64,000 bases of DNA from Paramarasmius palmivorus (GCA_037176845.1 JAYKXP010000069.1:124001-188000), one strand, 5' to 3'; positions 44,627 through 57,100 are shown, counted from the stretch's first letter. Numbers and translations: made by a program. The notes: a model not told the origin generated them from the letters alone.

Positions 44627-45416
44627 GTAGCTCGGGTAGACTGGTCACTGGTAGAGGAAAAGCTCTACGTCTGTACTACCCGAGCCACTGGCCAAAGAGG
44701 ACCATGCGGCGCCTGAGGCCTGAGGCCTGAGATCTCTGAGAAACGGGGATTTTCTTACTTACGTTAATTAACACCTTTTCGTTCGAAACATCCATGCCCA
44801 GGGTACAACTTTTTGTGCGTATTCTACTTTCCGAGAGAAGTAAACAAGCTGATTCTCAACTTTAGCCATGTACACCTCAAGTTTGACTTGGCTTTTTTCA
44901 ACTATCATCAAGCAATCTTCTCTCCGACATCAATGACTCAAGGTTTTTTTTGGGGGAAGGACAGGGCGTCAAGAGGCTTAGGATTGAAGATGATATCGTG
45001 GTTGTTAGCTGAGGGGGTTTTTCAAAGTGCGTGGTCGTCGACTCGGACGCTTCTCTTCTCCCTTTGTTCCTTTTCGGCTGACTATATATTAGGACCCCGA
45101 TAGTTCCCTCGACAGGTAGGAAACAATCCGGGAAGACCCACTGCCGCGTATTGAAGATATCTATGAATCCGAAGCACCAGTCTCCACACTGCAGCCGTCA
45201 GACGTGCGCTCTCGCAGCGATGGAGTCCTACATCATATCTCGTAAGTAGTTCTGGCCGCCAAGGCAGCAAGAAACGACCATACCACTATATCGAGAAGAT
45301 TTCGTTGGCTCACGCGTTGTCATTTTGGGTACCCGGTTTTTTCAACTATATAACACCAGCACCTCATAGACCGGGACCGTGCTACATAGATAAGGGGGGC
45401 TTGGGGGTAGCTACCC
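44627..45416. mobile_element. Possible small element with inverted TAGCTCGGGTAG ends
   Basis: TAGCTCGGGTAG at about 44627-44638 is repeated inverted as CTACCCGAGCTA at about 45405-45416. A second inverted copy (CTACCCGAGC) at about 44677 makes a hairpin with the left end. The interior has no supported gene. A non-autonomous transposon about 790 bp long is one reading. The match is short, so chance is not excluded. Confidence 0.25.
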
Positions 45417-46190
45417 GAGCTATCCGAGGCTATAGTATCCGTTTTTGAAATTGACAACCCACTTTGAGCACTTGAGCTTTCTGCCACCTTCCCTCACCGC
45501 GATAAATCATTGGTCCCCCAGACTTCCAGTCCAAATTTCCTTCTACATATACAGATACATTGATGAAGTTCTGAAAGCGATAGAAAAAGATCCATCGTAC
45601 TCGGAAGTAAGGCGGAAACTTATGGGACCGGTCCTGAACCACCCACACCTTCGCTCCATTCAACTTTGATCAAATTTTCCTTCTCCTACTACACGCTCCT
45701 CAACCCCATTAGCCATCTCTCCCCAACCATAACCACGCCTTTTCACCTCTTTTCTTAAATAAGACTACCTTGCTTCCCGAACCAGAAGAACACGAAGCTA
45801 GTGTTTCCGAGGACGACTCGAACAGGAATATCAGTATTCTGCAGCTGTCCTCAAGCAGGTACGTTATAGCACTGTTCCCTATATCCTACGCGCAGAACTG
45901 ACAATGGACTACGACCAAAGATTATTAGCTGGGGTATTTCGATTGATTCACCTGTGACCTTGACCTCGTCCGGATTTCGATCATGGGGCCGAAAAAGTAC
46001 CTTTGGAGTGAATTGGGCGCTTTTCAGAGGTCACATTCCGAGGCAATTCGCAGCAGGCCTTCCGCGGCCTGTGACCATCCGAAAATTTTCGGAAATTTTG
46101 AGAAATACCCCAGAGCTCCACCTTGACCTTGTGTATCACCGAATACCTATGAGCAAGGCCCAAGAGTGCTGGCGTGCTCAACGAACTGGT

Positions 46191-46606
46191 AGATGAAGCT
46201 CAGGAAAAGCCACCTCTACTACAGCCACTAAGACACCCAAGCGACCACCGGCGGCAGGTACATTCGATTGGAACAAGGAACATTGGAGGTTCCTCTATGG
46301 ATACTTTACCGATATACGGTTCCTTGGTATGGTTCTTCTTGTCTTGATTTGACTAGCGTTAACGCTTGTTGCAGATGTTGAAGGCAGTATGAAAACCGTC
46401 GACGAAGTAGTCGGGGTCGGTGAGCGTTCTTTTCTCCTTCTACATCTTTGCAAAACTTACACGCCTACCTCTGTCGCATAGGAACGAATTTCTCTGACGT
46501 GCATGAACGATGGAAACAAGCAAGAGAAGTCGGTGTAACTGCTACGCCACTTACTCTCCCCGCTCATCCTTTGACATCCAACGTCTGGTGTTTCGATACC
46601 CCATAG
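46191..46606 (+). CDS. Possible gene fragment, unrecognised
   Basis: Coding-like exons joined by clear introns: KATSTTATKTPKRPPAAG followed by TFDWNKEHWRFLYGYF...DIRFL | (GTATGG...TTGCAG) | DVEGSMKTVDEVVGVG | (GTGAGC...GCATAG) | TNFSDVHERWKQAREVGVT ... WCFDTP and a stop at 46604-46606. The start is not found, and a different frame downstream (DIQRLVFRYPIVNAVASL) is also coding-like, so a frame break near the end is possible. No family is recognised. Confidence 0.35.
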
Positions 46607-47330
46607 TCAACGCTGTTGCCTCTCTCAAAGCTCAAGCACGCATTGATGGAGCAAAACAACAGATCAGGTGTTACCTTCGCCTGTACCGCTCTCGACATCT
46701 GCTCTACAAGCACTGAGGAATGGGTACCTGTTGGATGAGGCTAAGAGAGTGCGTTTTTTGGGTTATCCGTCTCGATACAGTGCAGAAGGAACACGAGGAG
46801 CAGGCATTCTCTCGAGCCTGACTCCGACTTGACCACGAAGACCAAGAGGCAGAACATTTTTTGCTCGAGAGGTGTACTTATGATCTAGGATATTGTTACC
46901 TATGATAGGCGTCGATGTACCGTACTGTATGTCTTGATGTGCTTGTAGACGTACGATATGTGTGTTCGCCGTCTTCCATCTGTTTGGCGTTGGAACTCTT
47001 TTTCTACAGTGTTCGTTTCGAAGCTCTTCGGCTTGAGGCTGAATTTTGATGCATTGAGATGACTACATATAGCGCATTCTATATACCAAAAACATGTTCA
47101 GGCATTCTTTAAAATCTACTTACTGCTCCGTCATCGTGCCAGGACTTTTTCCCTCCTTCCGTGACGCCAGTTTCCATAATTTGAACGCTGTATGGTAGCC
47201 TGAGACTCCTCTACCCTTTATGGCAATGGATAACACAAGATCGAGAGTGAGCACCACTGGAATAGCGTCTATCGGTTCTGACGCATGGGACAGTCGGATA
47301 CGCAGTCGGGTATGAGAACTACACACAACG
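46607..47330. other. No supported gene
   Basis: Short frames only. This separates the fragment above from the broken NACHT gene. Confidence 0.35.
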
Positions 47331-47339
47331 TGAAGACTT

Positions 47340-48364
47340 GCGCGCGCTAGTAAGAATCAAAGAACTAGCTGGACTGTCATTGCTAGACTCTTCATCACAA
47401 TCCACCCAGGACCAGAAAGCTTCTAGATCTTCCGTATCATGGAGCTTTACCAAAAGCCCGCGAACCACTTTCGGGCGCTCCTTCAATAGGCACGTAAAAC
47501 GGATCAGGTCGTCTTCCTGTAGAATACTTTGAGAATACTTAGTCAGAACTTGTGAATGAAGCAGGATGCACGTGTACGCACCACAACAATTCCTTTTGAG
47601 CCGCTATAGCCGGTGTTGTTTCGTATGTCCTCAAGGAGCACTGTATTCTTTACCCCGCACCAGTTTATTGTGTTATCTAACTTCAACTCCAACTCGGAAT
47701 TCTCCTTCGAATAGACGCAAGGATCCAATTCTCAGGCGGAGAGTCCGCATGGCATTCCATAATGATGGGTCTACCCTGAGACATGGCTCAATGATCGGAT
47801 TGCGAAGTTGGACCCCGTTGGACCTCGCAAGATGTTTGGAGGGCATTGGGATCGACGCTAATCGCATCGATGATCTTGGAGCGAAGCATTGGGTGGGAGA
47901 GCGATCCCACTTTGCAGAGCTGGTAGGCGTTTATATTGTCTCGGGTGGCGTCGCTGCGCGAGAAGAAATGCGGCGACGAGCCTAATTTCAGCGTACTTCT
48001 CTGTGATGTGCTGCGCGATCGCCGACTTACCGATGCCTACGGTACCATGAAGCCCGAGGATCCTAGTCGCTTTGGAATCGTCCTCAATCCAATTGTTGAT
48101 ATCAGCAATCATCTGGATACGGGTGCCTTCATGACAATTGCGGAGGAGAACGCTGCTCAGAGTCGTAGCAAGCGCTAGGAGCGGCCTTTTGAGCCAGCTG
48201 TTGGAAGGCTCTCCCTGCTGTAGTCCAATGTAAGCTGCATTGACTGGGAAAGGATTATAAAATAACATACCAGCCTCGTTCTTATAGACGTTGTTTATCT
48301 GGTCTCCATATACTACATTATTCGCATCTCTACCAACGTTGACTTGCGAGCCGCTAAAGGCCAT
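47340..48364 (-). pseudogene. NACHT/STAND-type NTPase, frame-broken
   Basis: STAND NTPases are signalling ATPases, many with roles in self/non-self recognition in fungi. The start is characteristic of the agaricomycete family: MAFSGSQVNVGRDANNVVYG and DQINNVYKNEAG. A linker leads to DSKATRILGLHGTVGIGKSA, where GTVGIGKS is the Walker A motif. Right after RLVAAF the conserved FFSRSDATRDNINAYQL continuation is present but in another frame, so one base is gained or lost near 47960. Later pieces (KIIDAISVDPNALQ, LIRFTCLLKERPKVVRG) are scattered over frames with stops. The Walker B region is not found. I infer a decayed gene. Confidence 0.65.
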
Positions 48365-49851
48365 GTATCGTATACGTAGTCAGTCACTATGGCGACTGGT
48401 GAGATAGTGGAAGAATGTGTCCGAGGGTAGTGAAGGAGAGGGTAGGCAGAAGACTCGACGTGTTGGCGGTGTGGAAACAAGGATCTGGCGCTCGTACCAT
48501 GCGGCTTGTCAAACACCATAAAGCTGTAAAGGCGTCAAAGTCTCTGAGGAGTAGGAATTTAAGGCTGTACCCAGCATTCCTCTTGTCCCGTACAAGCCTG
48601 AGTGCATAGGCACAATTAACGGTGCACGTCCACTAATTCTTTCACTGATGTATAACACGAATAGGCTTGGGAGATCGATTGAACGGAGAGGTGATGTCCA
48701 TGCATCTTTACCAGTATCGAGCCTTGTTCAGTCGGTAAGGGATATCCCAATGTTCGTGTATTACGGGAGTACAAATGTACACACTATCTCTTGTGCTGTG
48801 AAGGACGATACGGGATTCCAGTGCCGAGCCCCTTTTCTGGTGGGGAAAGTGGTGAATATAAGAAACTTCTGTTCAGATCGATAACGTACTCGTCTTCTAT
48901 AGCTGTTTCGAGATCTCCATTGCTCTGCGTAGCTCGCGTTTTGGGCAGTGCAGACAGCAACCTACATTGACTTCGACGGATACGTGTTGAACCGTCAAAT
49001 GATGGGGGCGACCGAAACACAAACGTTCGTCCCACCGGCGTAGATCTCGAACGAAAAGATAAACGCTAACCCTCTGGACTTCTTTCTGGAGGTGACGGAT
49101 TGATGAATATGGCTAGAAGATGGGTATCGCGGGAGTTGAAGAATTTTAGGCTGCGCGATAAACACTGTGAACCTTTTAGAGACGATCTATCACTCTTTGT
49201 TCCGAAAAAACTACGTACCGGTGCCAGACGAGAATAGGTTTGAACATGACTACTACCCAACTTCCTATTCCATAAACTGCCTTCTCTGCAAGTTGAAATA
49301 ATCGAGCCCTGATTGTTCTCGGTGAATTCATGGGCCAGAGGTGGCAGCTGAGCAAGGAATGGGTTTGGAAGACCTAGAGTCATTCCAATTGCGATGCTGC
49401 TGTGCTGACCCGGCAGTGGTGAGCCTTCCTATGACGATTTAATGGCCCTGGAGATGTCTTGATGAGGTTAGAAGGGAATTACAGGGAGGATAAGAACGAC
49501 GAGGGCCGGGAAGTGTGTAAGAGAAGAAAGGAGACTTACCGGATCCGATATGGCCCAGATGTTCTCCTTCATCCTATTGGCGTGCCCTAAAACTATGCTC
49601 TGCAGCCCATGGCCATTTGTATGACCCGATGATTGAGTTTTTGGTGCAGAAGATATTGAACATGGTGCAACTTCTGGTATGCCAACGTTGTCAGGGCATG
49701 TAGGAAGAGACCATGTACATGACGTTTGCACTCACTTGGAAATTTTAATCTTGTGACGGTGACGGTCAAGGTGATCCGTGAGAAAATTCTTCAACATCCT
49801 TTTGTGCCTTTTACTGGATTTTACTAGATACGATAAAGTGTGTTCAACTGG
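48365..49851. other. No supported gene
   Basis: Scattered short frames on both strands without splice support. The stretch 49600-49800 (CTTCTGGTATGCCAACGT..., GATCCGTGAGAAAA...) is partly repeated at about 53400-53560, so it belongs to the duplicated flanks of the seven-helix genes. Confidence 0.35.
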
Positions 49852-50990
49852 CTATCGGCTACCCCCTAAGCTCAGCGATGTTGTTTCTGCAAGTAAGTGA
49901 AGGGAAATGTCCATATTGTTATCTGGGTCCAGCGAAACGGCTCTGACGTTCCGAATAATATAGCTAATCATGCAACTCTGGACAGCCATATGAGGCCCTA
50001 TGAGAATAATTCCATAGATTTCTGGAAGAGCTTCAGTTGAATAGACCACCAATATCATTATACTGGTCGCTGCAAATGCGCTGTGATACAAAACATCACC
50101 GATCAGCAATGAGACGGGCTTTGATGGACTTAGACGCAAACCCACAAGACATATCTTTGAAAATCTCTCCAAACTGTCCGCGAGAGGGTTGGTAGGTGGT
50201 TCCCCCTCAAGAGTTGTCGAAATTTTGCCACTCCGACCTGTCCATGGAATTCCATATCTTCGTAAGATGCCATGAGTTTGGTCGCGATGGCCCAAAAAAT
50301 CGCCAGGTTGTTGGCCAGTGGTATGCCACTCAATATTTGAGACATCTCCTTGTTCAGCTTCTGGGTGACCGCACAATACGGGCTTGTCGGCGCAATCTTT
50401 CCTGCGACGCCCATTAATGGTAAGGTGAACGAGATCCCCATGACCACTAGAAAGGAGAGAAAGAAGGCCGTAACAGCCCGATTACTGTCCACATAAAACG
50501 GGCGTACACATAAGAAGAGGAGAAGAGCGGTGGACGTCATGACAGAAGCAGATATAGCAAACATGACGGTCCCAATAAGAGAGCAGTATTCGTCGAGAGG
50601 GGTAGCTTCAGAGGATTGTCAGCAAAGACCAAAGGCTGAGACTGAGGGTGACCGACTGAAGAACACCGCTCCTACTGCTAGGCAACAGAAGGTACTCCAC
50701 CTATGAAGCTGTTGAATTGACGACCAAGGTTAAAAAGTCATCGGGTCGTACCCTGGCATACCTGTTCCAGAAATAAATAATGGTCGGCAAACCAATCCTC
50801 CGCTTCATCAAGAGCTCGTATTCGGCCTCTAGATGTATTACAAAATCCCAGAGGAACATCTATATGATCGGTTTTGATATGAGTGTAAAAATGAGAAAAA
50901 AAGAGAAGTGCTTACCCCCGAAGTACCGGCAACGATATACCGTGCGAATGCGTAAGGATGACTGTCTGCCTCTCGAGGTTCTGAGCCCAT
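49852..50990 (-). CDS. Seven-helix membrane protein (DUF6533-like), copy 2
   Basis: Same exon plan as copies 1 and 3 but clearly diverged. Exon 1 from ATG 50990 has ARYIVAGTSG. Exon 2 has FLWDFVIHLEAEYELLMKRR, then WSTFCCLAVGAVFF, then TPLDEYCSLIGTVMFAISAS, with helices LLLFLCVRPFY, FFLSFLVVMGISFTLPL and IPLANNLAIFWAIA, and loop FRQLLRGNHLPTLSRTVW. The last exon has IMILVVYSTEALPEIYG and MAVQSCMISYIIRNVRAVSL. All introns keep the frame. It lies outside the recent duplication and is probably the older paralogue. Confidence 0.75.
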
Positions 50991-51329
50991 TCCTATGAGA
51001 AAAGAGGAATGCGGGGTATGATAAAGGGCGAGAATTGTTCCCCCTAAGTTATAAGCTATCTTCCTGTGATAAAGTTTGTAAGCCACATAATCGTAAAATC
51101 ATTTAAAAATACCCCAAATGACTCTCAACATGCTGCTTTGGCATCTGGTGGCATTTGATTAGCTCGGAGCTTGTGGTTACGAAGAACAATGAACGGTTGT
51201 CACCCACTACATAGCCCGGGCCCGACTGTTCGCTTCTGTTCGTCATGTGTCAAAGCACCGCCTAGCAGGTACATGAAATGAGAGCGCTGAAACTCGTGGG
51301 GCAAGAGACAGCAAGGGGATAAACACTGA

Positions 51330-53195
51330 TGCAAAACGAGACTGCGGTCACCTTCCGATTCGGCATCAGCGATGCGACGTCCCAATATCCGGCACATTGT
51401 ACTCGTATTTTGTGCTGGTGAGGGTTAAAATAGAGAACGAGAATCGTGAGAATAGTCAATCCTGAATCAATCCCCAACTTCGACCGTCATCGTTGTGCCA
51501 TTATCAGCTCTACACCTGCTGAATCCACTCCAAGAAGGCAAAACAGGAACACCAGTATACGGATCTCTTGTGCATATCGTTGACCAATGATACGATCGGA
51601 CATTACACATCTTCAGCATTTACAAGTTCAATCTGGTTGAAAATAGCTACATGTAGCATCGACGCAAGCAGTAGTCCTAAGCAATCCTTTGATAGTTAAC
51701 GCGAGCACCCAGGAATGATGTTAATTGGCACTCACCCTGTGAACAGATGCGACTAGCATGACGACGAGGACGCATCCCGAGCTACTCCAGGTTCAGCCTG
51801 AGGACGCTGACTCGGTAAGAAAATGAAGAGAGATGTCCATATTCCGACCTGGGTTTAGGGAGACTGATCGAATATTCCGGATTGTATAACTAATCATGCA
51901 GTTCTGAATGGCCATGTGTGGCCCTATGAGGATGAACCCATAGATTTCCGGAAGAAGACCAGTCGAAAAGACCACCAAGGTAATCAAGCTTGTAGTTGCA
52001 AACGCCCTGTAACCCGTGCCATTAGTGCTGTTGAAAGGGTTCAGAGAACTTCCAAATAGACGTACAAAATATATCTCTGAAGGTCCCACCAAAAAGTTCT
52101 TGACAAGTCTGGTAAATGATTTCCCCATAACAGACGTCGAAATCGAACAATCCTCGCCCGTTCATGAGTTTCCTCCTCTTTCAAAGGCATGAGCTTCATC
52201 GCGATGGCGGCAAAAATAGCAGCATTGTTGGCGAGCGGTATGATGCTTAGTACCTGTAATATTACTGGGGTTTTTTGAGACATTGTGCAAAATGGGCTTG
52301 TGACCGAAACCCTCTCTCCGACTACCGTTAATGGTATGGTAGCTGCAATACCCATAACGACTAGGAAGGAGACGTAGAAGGCGGTCATGAAGCGGCTATT
52401 TCCCGCGTAAAAGCCGCGTAAGCAAATCAAGAGAAGAAAAGCAGTGGAAGTCATTTCTGAACCACAGACGGCATGCGTGAGCTTGCCAACGACAAACACA
52501 GTATTCGTTGAGAGGAGCGGCTGCGAAGTGTATCGGTAGTCTGGGGGTGAAGAGTATCTGAGGAACGGGTACTGACTGAAGAAAATCGCTCCGAGTATCA
52601 GAAACCACAGAGTACTCCATCTACGAAGCGTAAGTTTTATGAGCGTCCATTCAACAGGGTATTCCCAACGACGCACCTACACCAGAAGTAGACGCATGTT
52701 GGTAACCTGATCTTCTGCTTCAAGAACAACTCGTATTCGTCCTCCAAATGAATTATAAAATCCCAGAGATACATCTGTTATTCATATTAGTAGAAGTAAA
52801 GCATACCAATAAAGGACCAAGAAAGTATACTCCTGAGGTACCAGCGACGATGTACAGTGCGAATGGGTGAGGATGACTGCCCGTGGCTTGAGATTCTGAA
52901 CCCATTTGCGGTGGAGTGTCACTGTTTTGAAGCGTCCTGTTATAGTTTCTCTCTGGTTTCTCTCCAGAATCGGCCAGCCCAAAATAACCCTCACGTCACA
53001 TTCATTAATATTCATTGCCCACAACCGCCACTTATCACATCCACTTTGACGGGGGTGACCTTCGACGGCGGTCGCGACGAGAATTCGAAAGTGTCGAGCC
53101 TATTGAATGCGTTATCAGCACTGTTCGCATCGCCAAGTACTGACATGTATCTTGTTCGGTTGTGAGTGCATGTGACGTTCGAATACTTGAGTTTC
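51330..53195. repeat. Segmental duplication, copy 3 (about 1.9 kb)
   Basis: Counterpart of 42560-44545. In its 3' flank (about 51500-51610) the SIN1-like 5' sequence is again present, but the ATG has become ATA (GCATATCGTT). Homology with SIN1 continues into the SIN1 first intron (GTTCAATCTG). Confidence 0.85.
51793..52905 (-). CDS. Seven-helix membrane protein (DUF6533-like), copy 3, altered exon 3-4 junction
   Basis: Very close to copy 1, with the same exons from ATG 52905 (MGSESQATGSHPHPFALY) to TGA 51795-51793. Relative to copy 1 it has one extra A in a run at about 52494-52496 and a 56-bp (not 62-bp) intron before it. If that intron is spliced, the frame breaks after APLNEYCV. If it is retained (56 + 1 = 57 bp), the frame stays open through RYSSPPDYRYTSQPLLS... 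into VVGKLTHAVCGSEM. So this copy is either broken or codes for a protein with 19 extra residues in a loop. Confidence 0.6.
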
Positions 53196-53638
53196 TTCGT
53201 GTTCAGGATCAGCTCCTCCTTTCCAAGCTACGTCGTTGGCAAGTGTGTCACTGTCAGTGAGGCCTAGGGGTGACATGACATGTGACTGGCTACCGTTGCT
53301 ATTCGGCCACATTCTTCGGCTAGCTAAAATAGGCAGCTTTCGGGGGAGGTCACAGAGGGTCGGACTTAGCAATAAGTAGTACGTTCGTGTGTGATTGTGA
53401 GCCTCATGCCACGGTGCGACTTCTGGTACGCCAACGTCGTCGGGGCGTGTAGGCTAGTACAAGTACTAGTGGAAGAAAGGCGTTGTTTAGAAGAGAACTG
53501 AAGTCACTTGCAAGGCGATCGATCCGTGAGAAAATCCTTCAACGTTACACCATTCGGTGCCTGGCCCTCTATGTAGCTCTACACCTGCCGAATCCAAGAA
53601 GGCAAGACAGGAAATTCCAGTGTACGGATCTCTTGTGC
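53196..53638. other. SIN1 upstream region with duplicated segments
   Basis: Contains 53400-53560, partly matching 49600-49800, and 53575-53638, matching the 3' flanks of seven-helix copies 1 and 3. No separate gene is supported. Confidence 0.5.
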
Positions 53639-56598
53639 ATGTCGTTGATCAATGATACAGAGTGTGTCTACAGGTTCAATCTGAAATGAACTCAACATAC
53701 TGACCCTTTTAAGCTACCTCATTCATAGTCTACGGCTTGCGTACCTACGAGATGTCGACGACGTATACGGACCAAGAATAATATCGTTCGACCCCTCATA
53801 TCACTCTAATCCATACATCGTGTCCTACGGTTTTTCGGATCCTGATAAATGGACCGAGCTGGAAATGCCAATCAGTCCAGATGTTAGCGACGAGGAAGGG
53901 GAGCGACCATCTGGCTTTCCTGGAGCACGTCTGAAGTCGTCTGCGACGATAATGGGTAGAAGGACTGGTGGCTTAGGGATGAGAGTCAGTGGGAAGAGGG
54001 TGTCAACCTCGAAGAGAATGTCAGGAACCCCAAAACAAAGTGACGTTCAACCTTTTGTCGCTGGTGCTCCTATTCAAGATGGACTGTCTTCGACACCCTC
54101 TACTCCTACCACCGCGAAAAAAGGCGCAGATGGGCTACTCAAAGTTCCAGATGACCCCGATCAAGCGTCAGCCGTTGGGCAACCCACAGTGGACGTCAAA
54201 GTAGTGGAGCCCACAGTCCAGGAAGAAGCACCAGTCCAAAAAGTCGTGCAGTTCATTCCCAAGTTCAAGAATGCAGCGGAGATGGAGGCAAGGCGTCGGC
54301 AGCGTATGGCCGCAAGGAGAGGAGCGCGAAATGGACCCATGCCAGCAGCCCCAGCTCCTCAACAAACTCTGTCATTCGATTCTTCATCAGACGAAGAGCC
54401 ATCGCGTGTGCAAGAGGTTTCTTCCTCCGAGTCCGATTTCGATGAAGAAGTTGGCGGCGACGACAGTATGGACGATGGAGATGAGTTTGACCCGTACGTC
54501 GTAGCCTACTCCTATTTCCTGAATTACATCTCTCATTACAATCCAGTGAATTTCTCGCGACTCGAGGTATCCATTCTGACAGTGCTTCCGACGTATCAGC
54601 CTCCCTTCCATCTGTCGCTAACTCTTCAGCTCCCGGCTTCTCTAGCTCTGCAAAACCCAGGCTCAGTCCAGTTTCTGAGACGGAGGGACGAGAGACGCAG
54701 CGCCGACAACAACCTCATCATCCTCATGGTCAACGATCCGCTTCTGACGCAAGCCTTACAAAGCCCCGTCGTCCGAATCCTGCTCGAGCAGGTTCCTCAA
54801 ACACCTCAGCACCTCCTACCACGTCATCCCAACCAGCTTCTTCCTCGTCCATTACTTCTAACGAGATCTTGTTTGCACGCAAACGCGTTGCGCCTATCCG
54901 ACCCATGAAGTCGGCTTTATCGGAGATGCTTGCCGCATCGTCGTCGTCAAGCAACAATCCCTTTTCAGAAACATACGCTGCTATATCTGGTCGTGGGAGA
55001 GTCGGCTTCTACGAATATCTTGGTATATTTCCCACATGCAACACAGCCTGCTGGAAAGGCTTTGGATTTGAATGTGAGGAAGGATGCCACAGTGGAAGAG
55101 GTTATTGGATTCGCTTTGTGGAGTTATTGGGAAGAAGGATGGTTACCCAAGCTGGACGAAGGACTTAACGAGGAGAAAGATCCAGAGAAGTGGGAGGTAC
55201 GGATGTCGGCGGTGGGCTGGGTCCTCAGGATGACGGAGGAAGATGGTGAAGTTGATGATGATTTCCCTCGTGAGTGGCATCCAATCGACTACATGTCCCA
55301 CAGTTGGTTGAGCAATTTATAGCCCCAGACAGAACTGGAAAGATATCCAAATTCAACGCAGATGGGTTTCGCTGTGATTGAAGCAACGCCTGCGCAAATC
55401 GCACAGAACAAGATTTTGGAAACCAAGATCCAAAGACGACCATCGCGGACAGCCAAGAAACCTGGCGTAGATAAGTCTGCATCAACCCTCAATCTACCAT
55501 TGCCTCCTGGCATCATCGGGAGTGCGAGTACGAGTGCACTTGCTGCTTCTGCTTTAGGTGGCTCCGTACCTCTTTCAACCTCGTTAGGACCATCACAGCA
55601 AGGCCCACAGATGTTCCTAAGAATCAGAATTGCGGATACAGCTGATGCCGGGCACTTTATGACCACAATACCTGTGTATGTTTTTACTTGGATCGTTCAT
55701 TCTCATTAACCCGAGTATCGTTTTCAGCTTCCCTGGAATGTACATGCAGGAAGTTCTTGAAGCTGTGTGTAGGAAGCGGCAGATGGCGAATCCGATGGAA
55801 TATGCTCTGCTACTTGCCGATAATCAAAGAATATTCATTCCACTGGACCGAACAGTAGCAAGCTTGCAAGGCAAGCGGGAGTTGGTTCTTGTGAAGAAGA
55901 GTGTCTTACCTCAAATGGGGGTGGATGTCCTCAGAGCTGGTAGAACTACTGATCCGAATGGTAGGTGCCACAATATGGAGAGCCTTTTCGATTTCTGACA
56001 AGCCTTGTTACCCTGTAGCATCGATATTCAAGAGAATGTCAGATACTCCGGAGGTCAAGTTGTCTGCAGCTCTGGATTATACTGCCGCATACAAGGTAAA
56101 CCATGTCCCCCCGACACAAACGGTACCGTTCTCATACTCCACTCAGAAATACACTGTGTACCGCAAGTTACCTATGCTTGTAGCGCGCCAAGAACGGACC
56201 CTGGCTATCGACGGGGGTTACGTCCACGTACGCTATTGACTTCAGGTTCATTTCTGCCAACATCTGACAATGTCTTTTACTCTAGATTCTACCTACCAGC
56301 AGCAACAAGGCCGCCAAAGCTATGTTCGATAATGGTCGTACCACCTCCTTCCATATCAAGAGCATTTCAGAATGCCAGCAGTCAACGAAGTCTCCGTATA
56401 CTTTCAAGCTCGTGCTAAACCGTGCGAGTGGCGATAAGCGATACTATTTCGAGGCCGAGACGCCTAAAGTTGGCTAGTGAGCTCGTGTTATTAATCTCAC
56501 GCTGATTAGTGGGTGCTAAGCTTATCATAGGTGAAATCGTCGCAACGGTTCGAAGTGCGAAGCAGGCGCTTGAGAGGTCAAGCACGATCGGAAGTTGA
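53639..56598 (+). CDS. SIN1: SIN1/AVO1, TORC2 subunit (three one-base frame breaks)
   Basis: SIN1/AVO1 is a core TORC2 component that presents substrates such as AGC kinases and links the complex to Ras and membranes. Exon 1 (53639-53661, MSLINDTD) joins at 53714 to YLIHSLRLAYLRDVDDVYGP, matching the family start. Next come NPYIVSYGFSDPDKW, a Ser-rich region, and the CRIM region (FPHATQPAGKALDLNVRKDA, EEVIGFALWSYWEEGWLPKL). The Ras-binding-like part has MYMQEVLEAVCRKRQMANPM and ELVLVKKSVLPQMG, followed by ASIFKRMSDTPE. The PH domain has KYTVYRKLPMLVARQERTLA and FDNGRTTSFHIKS, ending SAKQALERSSTIGS. Three one-base insertions in homopolymers (about 54995, 55364-55369 and 56466) break the frame between otherwise fully conserved segments. 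Because SIN1 is normally needed, consensus error is likely. Confidence 0.85.
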
Positions 56599-57100
56599 GA
56601 CGGAGCAGACAGGTTGTGTGACACCAGGCATGGGAAATGGATTGACACAATGACAATGTACTTTGGATTGTATTATTATAGGGTTGGCGATACACTGTAC
56701 AGTCAACGAACAGGAAAACAACGCGAATTGCACGGACTCTTACATCGCCTCATGTCCAGCGCTCCGCTCCCCAATGGATAGTCTACCCCAATAGTACTGT
56801 GTCTATGGAGAGCTTGTGACGGATCTTTCGACACCTTTCGCCTTCTTTCTTGGCGGGCGCTAGAAGAGAAAGCTTGAAGTGGGGGCCTTTTGTGCCTTAG
56901 CCTGGAGGTTTAAATAACGTCCTATTTCTGCTATCGTGTGAGCTATTTCATGAGTTTCTCTGGAGTAAGAAGCGAGTAAGAAGTACAAAAAAGGGCTTGA
57001 TAGTGGTTCATGGGAGAAATTGAATACGGACACGTGCGTGAAACGAGCGACAGCCCAAAAGGGTCGAGCTCCGTCATTGACTCGTTCCTCAACGTCTACC
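56599..57100. other. Intergenic, SIN1 to AVT
   Basis: 3' region of SIN1 and promoter region of the transporter gene; both genes run in the same direction. No TATA box or repeat stands out. Confidence 0.4.

Noticed and set aside
48784..49383. Two minus-strand frames of 83 and 105 codons
   Set aside because: Low coding quality and no splice links; probably chance open frames in intergenic DNA.
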